NCBI GenBank assembly: GCA_029204225.1 | Contig: CM055098.1 | Location: 48,570,088 to 48,634,087, forward strand | Reading direction: 5' to 3' | Source: Diphasiastrum complanatum | Lineage: Eukaryota; Streptophyta; Lycopodiopsida; Lycopodiales; Lycopodiaceae | DNA: 64,000 nt | Shown: positions 12,087-26,900 of the stretch, in pieces | How the letters are laid out: each line of letters starts with the position of its first letter | Position numbering within the stretch: the first letter of the stretch is position 1 | Position numbers and translations under genes: made by a program | Notes under the pieces: model-generated | What the model was told of the DNA's origin: nothing | The model's database searches: none | What the model saw: only the letters and a program-made list of their open reading frames with translations

Positions 12087-13223
12087 CTAGAGTAAGCCTG
12101 GGTTTCCAAATGGGTTATTTTGGTAATGTTCCTGGGCAGAAGCACCGGGCAAATTAGGATATGTTGAGCCATAAGGAGTAGCGAAAGGATTGTTAGCTGG
12201 TTGTACTCCATTCATTTGCTGTTGCATCATCATGGCATGTTGTTGCTGGGCCATCGCGGCCATCTGCACATTTGGCGGCGGAGCATATTTGCTGGAAGCC
12301 AAAAATGGGTCATGGCGAGTTGGACCAAAAGCAAGTCCAGCTTCAAATGGGTTATGACCTGCGTGATTTTGAGGATAGCTTCCTGCCTGAGACCCATAAG
12401 CTGTACGCCTTGATAAAGCATCATCATAGAGACTCTCCAGAAGTAGATTATCGAAGCCACCGGCCTGTGAATATCAAATAATATAGCAGTGAAATGCTTG
12501 CACTAAAAGAAAGGAAATACTGACAGCTGGTAAATGCTTGTTTTGCCAGGTTTTACTTTATCAAACAACTATAGAAAATAAAAAATTCCTTAGAGTTTTT
12601 CATGGTATACCAGAAAATCAACAAATGTGCAACAATACCACCAACATTGTATGTCTATATGTTGAACTTCCTCTGAAGAATATATTAATAGCCACATGGA
12701 TGAGAAGGAAAACGTCGTAAACTAACAGTGAGGAACAGACTGCAGAGTTTGAACAACATGAAGGTCTACCCTAAACAGACAGCTTTCCAAGCTTCTATAG
12801 AACTTCTCTCAAAATGTCAATCCACTACTCAAAAGGTTGCATCTATGAATCCTCAGTGCTACTTTCATGATTTTTGTCAACGTAAATTAGCATGGCATTT
12901 ACTTAAGGCACCAACAAACTGAATCATTTCTTTCTAACTCTTATTCATATAATCTTTAAACTCGAGGTTACGACAAGAGCAACTCAATTATCCCACAGCT
13001 CTTCAAATATTTTACAACTGCTACCCACTAGTAATATTATTCAAAATGCCTAAGTGATTGTTCTGTTTCCTTTTGCCCACTCAGGAGAAAGTCACAATAA
13101 CATTTGCTCTCCATATTAGCTGTAGGAAAGTCGGAATGCTAGATGTGATAAAATAGAACATGAGTTCACACTGAGTCTAGCTATGTAGGTAAGTACAGTC
13201 ATGACCAAAATCTCACTGAACAC

Positions 13224-13277
<54 letters not shown>

Positions 13278-14918
13278 ACCAAAGGCAACAAATTGTTATT
13301 GCACTTGATTCTTATCTTCTTTTGGTTCATCTTTCATAATCCTTTGCTTTATAGGAGGAACCCAAGCCCAAGGAGGATGCTTATCTTACCTTCAGTGCAG
13401 ACTGAATAGGGGAGAACTTTGACCAAAAGTCTGCATGGACTGAAAATGACCCAATGCCTCAACCGGCAACAAGCAGATGAAAGAATAATTCTTGAAAACA
13501 AGAAGCGTACCAGTTTGCTATTGTTCAGAGCAGCCTCATTGCTACTTGGATTGGAAACCAAAGCAAGTTCCCATCCTGTTGTCCCAGACTCGAGATTCCA
13601 GCCTCCATTTGTATTAGCCGAACTTGACGTTACATTTGATGTGGTACCTGTCACCCAATCAATCTATAGTGATAAAATGGCAGGAAAACTATCTCATTTT
13701 TCGAATTACAAGGGTTTGACCTAGCAAAACATGTTCATCAGGTTGCAAGAAACACTACCTGATGGCACAATTGCAAGTGCTAGAGCATTGCTCTCCTCAA
13801 GTGCAGAAGGGTCAGGAGTTGCCTCATTCAAACCCTGCAACAAAATGGAGTAAACAAGACGAGCATGTACTGCCTCTAATAATAAAGAGGTTAGATTTAT
13901 TTTTTTCTTTAAATTATTGGCTGGAACTCATCAATGGAACTTCAAAAGACAAGAAAAAGTTCAGCTCTTTTTTATTAATATGACTATCAACTCAGGATGC
14001 CTAAAAATGCTCAGTTCCATATGAAATGCATATTACAATAACATTCACCCCATACACAATTTCTACAAGCCAAACACATGAAGTCCAAAGAACTGGTTGC
14101 AGTACAACACAAGCAATCATTTAAAATGAAAGCACAAAATCTTGCTCTTAAAAAATGTCAGCTGCAAATTGATTGCATAGAAACCACTAGTTTGAGAGCA
14201 GATCCTTTTCCAAAAAGCCATCACAGTACAAAATTGCAAAAAGAAAAAGTTATACGAGGTCACACGTAAAATTTATAAGCGAAAGACAGACTGAATGCTG
14301 CACAGTGGGAAAGTTGAGCCGCATAAAGTAAAATAGGTGGAAATGCAAATGTTACCAAGATTTGTAGCACCCTTACAAAGAACCCCACTAACACGCATAC
14401 TCTCCCACAAAGAGCCTTCCATGACTCCAGAACCAAACCGACAAATAACTATGACTTTCATGCCTAAAGATGGTCATATGGCTGATTACTGTCATAGAGG
14501 CTTGGTATTATATAAAAAGATGTCATCATCAATTCCTCCGCTTCTATTGGTTAAGAAGTCACTGATAGCAGCTAAACATACTCGGGCATGGCTCTTACAC
14601 TGAAAGCAAAAGCTTAGTGCAAGCTGAAAGAAAAAATTATTTTACAAAAGCATGCTTTGGAGAGCGATCTTACCCAGATGGTGAAGAACAAAAACTACCA
14701 TCTACCACTGCACTGTGTGATTATGGCCTGCTCTACTGTAGAATGATGAGAAGACAACAGATCATGTCATGACTATAGTAACAAAATTAGCGAAGAGCAA
14801 TCTCTAGTGAAGTCAAATCTGGAAAAACGTATGATATTTCTCAAAATCTTGGCTCAGTCAGTCTGTGGCTAGTTGGAGGGAGAAGCGCCACCCTCAGAAA
14901 TGTTCTCCATATCCCAGA

Positions 14919-14981
<63 letters not shown>

Positions 14982-17900
14982 GGAGGGTTTGGGGGCAAGG
15001 GCAACGCCCCCCAACGGCGGGATCCGGGGGCTGCCGGTAGACCCGGCCCCGACGGTAAGGCCTCTTCATGATTTGGCCTTCCAACTCCCAAAGTGAAAAC
15101 ACACTTTTTGGTGTTTCGCACCCGAAACAGTCGCGATTCTGAATCGCGATTCAGAATCGTGGTGCATCTATGGCTGAAACCATCTACTGATGTCCAAATT
15201 TCTGAAACCATATGAAAATGCAGCCAGTTTTCTTAAACCATCTACTGATGTCCAGATTTCTAATCAATGTAGCCTGCAGCCATCTGAAACCAAGCAACAG
15301 ATCTGCATAACAATTGCTTTTTTGATATCCTTTCACATGATACCCATATTGGCAACTATACAAAAAAAAAAAAATTGTGTTACGGGAAACCCTAATGGGA
15401 AATCCCGGATCGCGTTCCGGAACGCGGACTGCAACCTTGTTTCAAGAGAATTAACTATGATCAGAAACCTGCTTAGTTAAATCCTACATTCTAAATCACA
15501 GCACACCACACTCAAAAATTTGACCCTGTAGTCTTTAAAAAAATTTCAAAACACTACCATCAGATCCCCCATAAAAACCATTTGCAATTTGAATACCATA
15601 CTGCCCAAAAAAGAACAGCGTTCCGGGCAAATTCCCGAATCACGCTCTGGAACCCGTTCTGGAACATGGAGTGCAACATGCAAAATGCATTGGAAGCCAA
15701 AATCAAGCATGCAATGTGGAGTTTTAAATGAACACCCTTTGGTCAGAAACTAAAAACCCTTTGAAGGCTGTCTCTGCCACATGACCATGCAAAGGAACTA
15801 GTGACTTTTTAAAAGTAAAAGGAAGACAGTTCTATTTTCAGTGTGAAAAGGAATGGACGCTCTAATTCAAAGGTGATGAAAGATCAACCTACTTTCTGAG
15901 ACATATTTACACAACTTACCAGAAGGTCATTATTTTCAAGAGCTAGTACAGGAGGAGGAGTCTCTTTCACCAATGGGTCTGCCACTGGGGAGGCATCTCG
16001 ATCATTGTCTGCATCCTGGGACTGAAGTGAAGGAGCTTTTTGTATATGCCCAGCCACTACACGTTCTCCATTATATTCCTGCAACATTGAATCAGAAACC
16101 TTAATAAGTAAAAAAAAGCTGCAATGTAAGGACCAGGGATCCCTCCTAACACGAAGAGGAAAGATTAAAAAGTTGACCTCTAAACCTTAACCCAACGAGC
16201 TCAATATATAGCGCACAAAAGTTCAAGAACATAGACAGTAAATTCTTTCAAACTGTCAAACATAAGATTTCATGAGACACAAAGAAGTTTTCTGATATTA
16301 CCAAGCCAAAGACACCAGAGTGCAATGCTTTTGTTCCACAATGTAAGCTAGTTATATAGGTAATGCACATCATACAGTTACCCATCCATTTCCAGAAAAT
16401 CTAGCAGATCACCTGTGTGCTGTAATGATTTAGAAGTCAACAAGCTCATTACAAAAATGCCAAAGTCAAGAGAGTCAAGACAACTACAATAGTTCCTGGA
16501 AATCATGAATTTCTATTTGTAAATGGTAGGTGATTCAACAGGGGGCCAAAAGTTAGAGTTGGCTAGGGCAAGCATAAGAACTTTTCCCAACTATGTAAGT
16601 CATACTTGCAAAGCCACAGATAACTACGTAAAAAGCAAAAACGCATTTTAAGAGGACGTAAATATGCACAACTTTCTAAGCTTGAAGATTGTTTCATCCT
16701 TTAAGTGCACCAAGCTGTGAAAAGCTACGCCCTTTTGTTTTACCACACTCTGAACAAAATTAAGCATCCTAGGAACCTGTTACGTAAGGCTAAAACTTGT
16801 CTGAAAGCCAGATGTGGATGAGATCAAGATTATGCTTCCTCAAAATGTTTCAGCGAAGTACCAGCCACCAACAATCTTCTATTTCATGATTTCATTGAGA
16901 GATGAAATGAGTCATATGACAAACCTTACAAATATAATTATAAATTTGCAGAGGGATGAAGTGATTTATTAAGAAATTTTAAAATAGCTTTTTTGAAAAC
17001 GTAGTCAGAAAAAGAAAACAATCTGCAAGCTCAGAACTGGAAAAGCACATTAGACAAAGTTTCAATTATGTAAAACAGATCAGCTCTGCATCAAAGCAAA
17101 TGTTGATGGTAGAATTCCTGAAAATCAAGCTGCAACAATGAAAAAATAAGAGAATGTCCAAGACTATAGGAAACTTGTGAGGTGTGAATCAATAAACTTG
17201 GCATGACATCAATATTTTAAAGGACAAGCAGGAAAAGATAGGCTTTCCCTATAAAATAAGTGCGGGCATGCAAAACTTCAAACAGTGATCTTCCCTCCAC
17301 TCCAATCTAGGCTTGATAGTACAACAAAAACCTACTTACAGGCATGACTGATTCAAATTGGCATATCCATCAACATAATTCTATTTATGACTCAACATTA
17401 TTTCAAAATTCAGTAGTCTCCATGCGAAGCATCTCCTTTTCCACTGGATCGAAGAAGGCACTACAACTATGATCTCAGTTCCAGCCACACTTAGGAAATA
17501 GTGTGTTGGGCTTGCAATGTGCATATGGGTAACTTCTCCGCTTCTCAACCTCTTTATCATTCATATATGGAAATTTAACTTCTGGTTCTCAACCTTTTTA
17601 TAATCCATAACTGGACATCTACTGTCCCTACTAGCAGAGTTTCAGTCAAGCCATTCACTGCTTCTTTCAGCACAAACCATGTCCTGTTGACACTTGAGTT
17701 GGAAGAAAATTGCATTCCAGGTTGTGCCACACTGGCTCATGTGCAATTATCCACTTTTCACCAAAGATGCACAAATCTAGCTCAAGGGAATGAAACAACC
17801 TAGCTTTCTGCAAACCAGTCATGAAATTCTCATTGAATTTCTTGATGATATTGACAATGCCACTCGTGCAAACTACAAAAGGACTTCCTCTTCCTCGAAT

Positions 17901-20900
17901 GCCTTGACTGGAATGGCTTCATCTGAACTTGCTCCATGCGCAAGCCTGCCTATGCGTTATTCAGCTTAAGTCAGAATAGTGCATACTAAGTGCCAAGTGA
18001 GGCTACATTCATACCACATTTCTGGATTGGCACCAACACTGTTGTGTTATCATCTTGACCTCTTAAATAATTCGATATAGCACCTTATGGTGCAGTGCCT
18101 ATTTAAACTTTTGTGCTCCTCAAATCTCTTCATCTGCCAGATGTCTTCCAGGATTGCAACATATTAATGGAGTAATCATTATCCATTATATGATGATATG
18201 TTGTATCATAAGGATGTCCCTGGAGTCTGTGCACCTCATACACCACTGTTACATATACAATCCTTCATAATCACTGTTCAAAGTCACCTGGGAATTCCCA
18301 AACTCATAGCATTATCTGTGTTCACATTTGTGCTGGAAACATGCAAAGATGACATGTACAAACTTATTGGGACTTGTTCTATTTCCCAGAAAGGCAAATT
18401 GTAACCGATGTCTTGTGAGTACTCTGCAATTTTTACCTACTCTTTATTTGCCTAGCAGGATATGTATTTGAAATTGGCACAAATAGTTCTTCCACAAAGT
18501 GTCCACTTTTTTCTGGCTTCGTGGTGGATGGTAGGAAAGCTCATTTGCTGGCTTTTCCTTCTATACAGTGTCTAGTATAGAAGATGAAAAGTTTTATGAT
18601 TCATAGGTCACCTCATATCATCTCTTATCATATTGGTGAACTTGGTGCACACGTCTATCTTGAAAGAAACTTTAAAAAGGGACACTGAATACAAATCTCT
18701 TTGTGAGGGTGTGTCTTTAGGTACTTGAAAGCATATTTCAACTATTATCTATACATTTCATTTACAGTCACAATTGCATGCGCTCTCACCTTTGATCGTG
18801 ATACCAGTTAGTAAGTTACGATCTTTCCTCACTGCCAACATGGGCTTCACTCCAAACGTTTGATTAAGTATCAACAATCTTCTTCAAAAGTTCTTTCTTC
18901 TGCTCAAGGTACGTCATTTTTTGTGGACATAAAAATTCTTATCATAATAAGGTAGAAACTTTGAAAAATCTACTGGGGGCTTGGAGTATTTTAGCAAACT
19001 GATATTGCGAAAGTAAGCGAAACCTTACCGATACATCTCTTGGAACTATGGCCAGACGTGGTGCATCCTTCACATAATCTTCCATGGTTGACAAAAATGA
19101 CTGCGGAGGCTGTGTATGGAAAAGAACACAAAGCTGTAAGTTCTGGTACAAGACATTCCTTACTAGATCACAAGGGTAAATGTGACCATAATTGAACTTG
19201 ATAGTTATTATTGATTACGTTGACTTCTAATCTGTTCTGTGCCATGAAAAACTTTTGCTAGCTTTGTGGGCATTAACATTGTATGTGTGTTTGCAAGTAC
19301 AAAATGGATAGCATGAGGCCATGAAAAACCTGCTCAAGTGTTGGAAACTGGAAACTACGAGCAAGGTCTAGGCCCTTGCATACTTCATAAAACTCAGATA
19401 GCCTTTCAGCCTGCAGTGAAAAAAAACAACTCACAAATAGCAAGTTCATAACGTCAACCCACAGGTGACTCTCTCATTTCTAAATGAAGGAAAAGCAGGT
19501 TGTAATAGGCACTACAAGCGTTTAAGAATAGCATAATTGTTAGAGGTATGTAGATTACAGAGTTACAATGAGAATTGACATCAGTATCAAAAAGCATAAG
19601 CTAATTCTCAAACATTTAGTTAGATGATCTTTTCAGACATTTAGTTAGATGTCTTTTGACAACCTTTTCAGACACTTAACTTTTTTCCTTTTATTGACTG
19701 CAGATGAGAGGCCAAAAATAATCAATAGAGTTTAATATGAGCATGTTTTGATTGTCTTAAGAGGTTGACGTGGAGAAAATTTTGAAGTGTAGACTCATAG
19801 ACCAGTAACTGTGAAGTCATGGGAAGGTATGTTCAAGGCAGGGTGTACTATCATCATTTAGCTCCACACACACACACTACAATGGCTTGCTTCCCACGTC
19901 GGGTGGGGTGTCGTGTATTTCCACTACAATTTATTTTGAGAATCTTTTTAATCGAAATAATTGTGCTCTCTTCATGTTTGATATATACCTAGATGGAACT
20001 AGCTAGACTTAAAAAATCCAACACTCACCAGGTTTGCATACCATTTCATCATACTGAAGCAACTAATGCTCACAAAAAGGGTCAGAAAACATGGCAACTA
20101 GCCTTGTGCCCACTCTATGGGGTCCATGGAGGAGAGGCCACAAAGCTGATATTTCAAGCCACTATGATTGGATGAATTCTGGCACAAAGCCGAGGAGTTC
20201 GTGAAAAGGTGCAACTGATCTAGGATGTGGTAAGGGTTATTTCTGAGCACTTTATGTGGTTATATTTATTTGTGAGAATGGAATATATCCAAATTCACAA
20301 ATTCAATATAAAAATTCAGTGATGTCATTAGGTAGGGCTTAGAAAAAGCATACATGCAACTAAAAAGCCAAGGGATCCATGTTATAACAAATATGAAATT
20401 CAAAAAACAAAACTCTTAGCCAGCCAGCAGTACTTATGGGTCATCCGTAATAAGGTCTCATCAGTAATTCTTATGTCGCATATACTTTATGATGTTTCCC
20501 ATTTGTATTTGCTCCACTTGCAAAAGGCTTTATAATTACAAAAGTGCATAATAGATAAACTCTTTCTTGCCCCCTGTATTTAACATCAATGTCCATTCAA
20601 ATGTGCTCCATGCTCCATGTCCACAAAAGGTCTTTGAATTATAGCGCAGGATGGCACTCGTACGTGCCAATTGGTTCAAGCAGTGGAACTTATTCCATAG
20701 GCCCATCCAACCTGCTGCATCCATGTAGTTGCTTACCTATTACATCCATTGTGGCCTCCAAACAGCACCTCTGCTAATAATGAGTTTACAATTATGCAGA
20801 GTGTTGTATTCCAGTCTTGTTGCTATCCAGTGAGTGACACAAGAAAGAGCTGTAAAGGTTTGATTTCAAAGACAAGAATATATACTTTTCAGAGATTTGG

Positions 20901-23900
20901 CTCATATAAGGAGATGAACTTGAAAATGTGTTATGGACGTGTGCTTGTGAAACAAACTAGAGCAACATGTTCTGGACCACGTAGGAAGGATAAACAGATC
21001 AACCATGGAGCAGTGTGAGGCTTGAGCACTTGAAGTCTATAAAACCTACTTTAATTTAGTGAAAGTAGGCAACCTAATAAGTGCATATGGTTTTTAGACC
21101 CTTCAACATCTCCTAGGGGAAAACCCCCACCACAGCAAAAGCAGACAATTACTTATTTCTAGCAAATAATGTGGTTCAAGGAGAACCAAATTCGTGAACT
21201 TACGAATGGATCCAAAATTGTAGAAGCTTCATAGACAGCACCAATTGAGCCAAATGGAGGTCATGGATAATCACTGGGTGGCAAGAGATGCAAAGGCAGA
21301 GCTAGGGTGAGCGGGAGGTTGCCAAGGATCATCCTCTATCTTGTCATCTAAGCACAATAGCCCTATGCTCAACATACATCAGAGATGGTAGACATCTTAT
21401 TTAGAGAGTGAGAATGATGACAGTTCTTCTAGGTTGCATGACCTCACCACGAGATGTTGATGGTTATTTCATGTTCTTGGTGTTCAAGGTTGGATGAGAT
21501 TGTATACATGATTGATGAATGCACACATGAAGATTCGTATATATGTGCATGCCTGCACGTGTGGAGGAAAAAAGAGGCCAGAATGCATACAGCAAGGGTT
21601 TCCCGCCTACAGGGTCAAAACACATTGTGATGAACTCAACATGATAAACAAGTAAATAGAACGTGTATAGCCACTAGAGGATGCTTCTCCAGCTCTACTA
21701 AACCTCATGCCGTGGACAAAGAGCTTCCAGATAACTTCTAGCAGGACTATGTTTGGTGCAACATTATCTTCATTCATAGTGTTTACATATCGCATGTTTA
21801 CCAAATTATCTGAAGAAGAATCCTCTACATCCTAAGCACTGACAATCATAACCTCGATAAGTTCATCTAGATGCTAACATAAACACCTTCAAATAATACC
21901 ACCAGAATGACATAAATTAAACAGAATGTTCTCCTGAACGTGCCTGTTGACCTGCTCGCTTGTAGATATCAAGGGCTTTGAGAGCATCATGCCGCTGCAT
22001 TTCAAAAAACTGCAAAAGCAGACCCAGCAGTAAAGTTCAATGATGGAGAAAAAAATTCAAGGCCAGTTTTTTTTTCCCTTCAGAATAATTGATTCACGTA
22101 AACTTGCAATTTCTTCCATGAATTCTATTGGAGGAAGCATACTTTGTCCACCAGATTTATTATGCCATCATTGATAGCACGATACAATTTGAAACTTTCC
22201 TTAAACACCTGCATCAAAGAAGCAGTAACAAGAAAGCCAATCACAAACTGTGTCAAATTTTCAAAATGAGAAGAAGGCCGACAATGTCATCAGGACTATC
22301 GAAAAGTTGTGAACTATTAAAATTTGTAATAATCTTTATACAACAACCTTAATATCATTCTTGTGTTGTTCTACTGTCCCTTGAAAAAACATATTGCAAA
22401 TTATCAGCATCGCAAAGTAGCTTTATGTGAATCCAAGATGAGATTCCAATGTTACTGAAAGCGTCATCCTTAGAAGATGAACTTTCCAAATTACTCCAAA
22501 ATTGTGTCTCAAACTTATCTAGCCATGTCAGCTGTTACTCAGAAAATGCACCATCAGATTAGGCATATACCAACTCGAAGCATTAATGAAAGAGGTTCCA
22601 CACGAGTTAAAACTTCGAGGTAGATAAGACCAAAAAGTAAATGTCATGTGATTCTTTAGGGGAGCGTAATATGTCTCGAATTTATAAAAGACAGAAACAA
22701 AACTGATGTGATTTAAGATAACAATAAAACCTCTATGTAGGACATGATAAGCCTTAGTAAAATAACAATGAGTAGTAGTGAATACTCTACACTATCTAGT
22801 CCCTTATAGTTTGGGGTAGTAGCTGGGAACATAATGCAACAAAAAATGTCGCCATTGCATGTGGTAGTCTCTAACAAATTGTGCGTGTGTGTGAGTGACT
22901 AGATGCATATCGATGGCTAGCTCATGGTACAGAAGGTCTCAAGATCCATCAACATTGTCTCTAGTCTCAATGTCTGTATGGATATGTGACACCCTTAAAT
23001 CTAAGTATTGTTGGCAATCCAAATAGGATCTATATATAAATCACCTAAAATGTGAATGAGTCCAATTTGAGAGATTAGAAATGGAAATGTCGATTGTACC
23101 AGTCAATGTTTTGTGGACATTTTCGAAAAGCCTTTCTGCAACACGTTTGAAACAAGAAAGAATCAGCTCTATTGGGAAAGGAACGACGAAACGTTTTTAA
23201 GGTTTTTGTTTTAGTCCTAGCCTTTTGTTGAAGGAAAAACAAATGTTGTATAAGTGTCTAGACAATGATTATAGCTCTATACAATGGCAATATGACCGAT
23301 CGGTAATCGAGACACTCTTAGATGCCCGAGGACTCAATGAGACATTGATATACATCTCACAATGCACATGCACAAGGTAGTCATGATTCTACTATTCCCT
23401 ATTGAGTTCTAACTAAAGTTTTATATGCCAAACTTTCACACACATTAGAAGTTTTTTTTTTCCTCTCTGATTTAAAATTCGTTCTCAACGGTCCGTTTGA
23501 AACGGACTTTTCGAAACGTAGTTTCATTGAATGAAAGCACTTGATTCTTGCTCTTGGAATAGTCTTTCTTCTTGGTGTACAGGGCCATGGATTTGTCTTT
23601 GATGGACAGGCCGCTGGTCTTTCTCCGCATTTCTTCTTGAAGAAGATGACCGATCACCTTTTGAAGAGTGAGGTTGGGTTGTGTGGAGATCATCACCACA
23701 AAGTGTTCATAGGACTTCATCTTCTACTACATCCCAAAGATCTCTATCTATCAACATCATTTTTAACTTTCAAATGTAGAAGTTAGAACCATTGAACTTG
23801 TCAATGACTCTAGCTTCACTGAGTGATGAAGATGAAGAGCTACCTATATGAGACATGATAACAGTATACAAACAGAACAAACTTAATCTCTTGGTTTATT

Positions 23901-26900
23901 TGAACTACGCTCTGATACCAATCTGATGGGGCAAGGGAGATAGAAGAACGCGAACGGAGAAGAGAGCAGGAATATTGCAAAAAGCTCTCTCGTTCTAATC
24001 AGCTGCTAAATGCAAAAACAGGCTAATAGACAGCTTATGCTAAATGTAATCACAGCCTTAAGTGTTCTAATTGCCCAACAGGATCTTAAAAAATTAATTT
24101 ATACCCTGAAATAAGAGTACAGTCCACCGAAGAGATTAGAAATGCTTTGTGTGTGGTGCTACTGAAATCAGACTCAATGTGAAGTATAGTTCTAAAATAA
24201 ATGGAAGAGCAGTATGATAACGCGAGTTCCTCAGGCGTCAAAGACAGCCATCGTCTAATCATAAACTAAGGAGTCGTAGACGTCCGTGTTCTAATCAGAG
24301 TGAGTAAACAAGCGCGATCAAACAGCAATGAAAGTTCATTCAATCACAACAAGCATTCATCTACGTTGTACACAAATAAAAGCAAGCTGCTGCTATATTA
24401 CACTGAAGCACAATACGAAATAGCAATACAACCAAAAATTGACGGCGTAATTGGGATGCTCAAACAGTGTGTCTCACGGACGGAGCAACCAGTAATCTGT
24501 GCTCGCATCTACTTATAGATTTCATCCGTGTATTAATTACAATCAATGCTTGTCACCTAATTAGGAAAGCCGTTGTACTTGGAAGTATATGGCTTTTGTG
24601 ACGACTATACATAATGTATACGGTCAACAATTTAGCATCGTTGACACTGAAGAGGACGTTGTTGATTCTCTCACTTCGCATTTTACGTGAAGTGGTTTTC
24701 TCTCACTTCGCAAATTTTGGGAAGTGACTGGGAATGTTCCTCGTTCAAAATAGACGACCTTCGACGTTTTCTCTCTCTTCGGGATTTTGCGAAAAAAGCC
24801 GAAGGTGCCTTTAAAACAGTTAAACTTTTGAACTATGAAAGTGTCGCATTTCGGGGAAATGCGAAAAAGCCGAAGTTGTGGAAAACATAGTTCGTACATG
24901 AGGATTGACACATACTTTGAGGAGCTTGGCTTTCAAAGGAGTAGTTCAAAGCCTACACTTTATGTTTTGATGGTCATATTGTTATTGCAGTGATGATCTT
25001 GTTATCACAGGTTCGGATTGTGATGTGATTCACGATATTAAGAAAGAACTTCCATTAGAATTTGATATGAAAGATCTTGGCTCACTACAGTACTTTCTTG
25101 GGATCGAGGTTTGGAGAGTAGCGCATGGACTATTTATTTCTCAATCTAAGTATGCTCATGAACTTCTTGAAAAGTTCAATATGTCAAAGTGCAAGCCTAT
25201 TTCTACGCCATATGATAGTGGATGTAAGCTTACTAAAGCTGAGGATGATCAAGAGGTAGATGAAAAGTCGTATAGAAAGCTTGTTGGAAGCTTAATCTAT
25301 CTAACTACTACGAGACCAAGTTAATGCTTATTCTATTAGCATGCTTAGTCAATCTATGGCTAAGCAGATTCGCTGGAGGAGAGCTATGAAGCCAGTACTT
25401 AGATATATCTAGAGTACTTTGAGACTTGGTATTTTGAATAGAAGACAAGACGTTTTGCAATTGCAAGGACATGTGGATGTTGATTGAGATGCAGAAGATC
25501 GAAGATCTACTACAGGTTATGTCTTTAGTCTTGGTTCAAGTTCTATATCTTGTAGTTCAAAGAAGCAATATACTATTGCATTATCATCTACATAGGCAAA
25601 GTACCGAGCTAGGACGAATGCAACAAGTGAAGCAATATGGTTACGAAGGATTCTAAAGGTTCTTCATATCGTACAAGATGCACCTATCGTACTTCAGTGT
25701 GATAATCCAAGTTGTATTAAATTGACGCAGAACCCAATCTTTCATAGCATGACAAAGCACATCGAAGTACAACAACGCTTCATCAGAGAGAAGATTCAAA
25801 GTCGTGAAGTGGAGCTTATCTATTGCCCTACAAAAGAGCAAGTTGCAGATATCTTCACCAAAGGAATTGGCAAAGAAAAGTTTCTGAAGTTTAGAGATCT
25901 TCAGGCCATTTCTACTTTTAATAAATCCTAAAGTAAAGTCAATTAGACTTGCATGAAGGAGGGCGCACTACTTCTAGATTAGAACATGATTTTACACTTA
26001 GCTATTCAATAAGGGTCTTTACCCAAAATAGGAAGCATCTATAGTAACCAGCTTTTTGCTTTTAGCTTTTGCTTTATGCTTTTAGCCTTTGACATGGACT
26101 AGAGAGATTGTATAAGAAGGGCTGGTGCCCCACCTCCAATCATTCCAGTGTAGAGAGCTACGCTCAATCTTCTATTGATACAAATTCTCTTTGGTCTCTT
26201 ATGTTGATCTTGATTTGTGTGTGAGAGAGCTAATATGATTAATTCACTCCTATCTAGAATTTGAGCATCAAATTCTAAACATTGCCTACATTCTTCAATA
26301 ATATATGGGAATTTATGGCATAAACTTTTCTTATGACGTCTAAAGGGGAATGCAAGGGAAGTCGTTGTAAGGAAAGGGAGTCAATCCGCAAGCAAAGTTT
26401 TCAGGATTATGGCAAAGGTTAATCATGTTCACATAATCTGATTCAGGGGGACTCAAAGTTCTTTGATTCACAGGAAGTCAAGGAATCGGGTGATATGTTT
26501 GCACTCATGGTGGTCACACATATACACTAAAGGGACATGAAGACTAAAGCAACTCATATGAAGCAGGTTTTGAAAGTATCGACATTCGAAGGAATTCTAC
26601 ATCATCATACAAAGGAAATTGTACATCGAGTAATGAAGACATTGAGATCAAAGTTGATCATGGATTCTACATGAATTGAGGATCTTCATTACATGGGCTT
26701 CATGGAGGATACACATGCATACTTGTGTTATGCATAGTTCTTGACAATATAAACGTTAAGGGGAAACTCTTGATTTTGATACATCAGTTGGCAAGACCTG
26801 ATATATAAATGTACAGTGTACATATAATACATAATGGAAGCTAGTGCTATCAAACACCGCAATTTAAAAAATTGCAATTTAAAAAGGTCAAACCTTTGAG

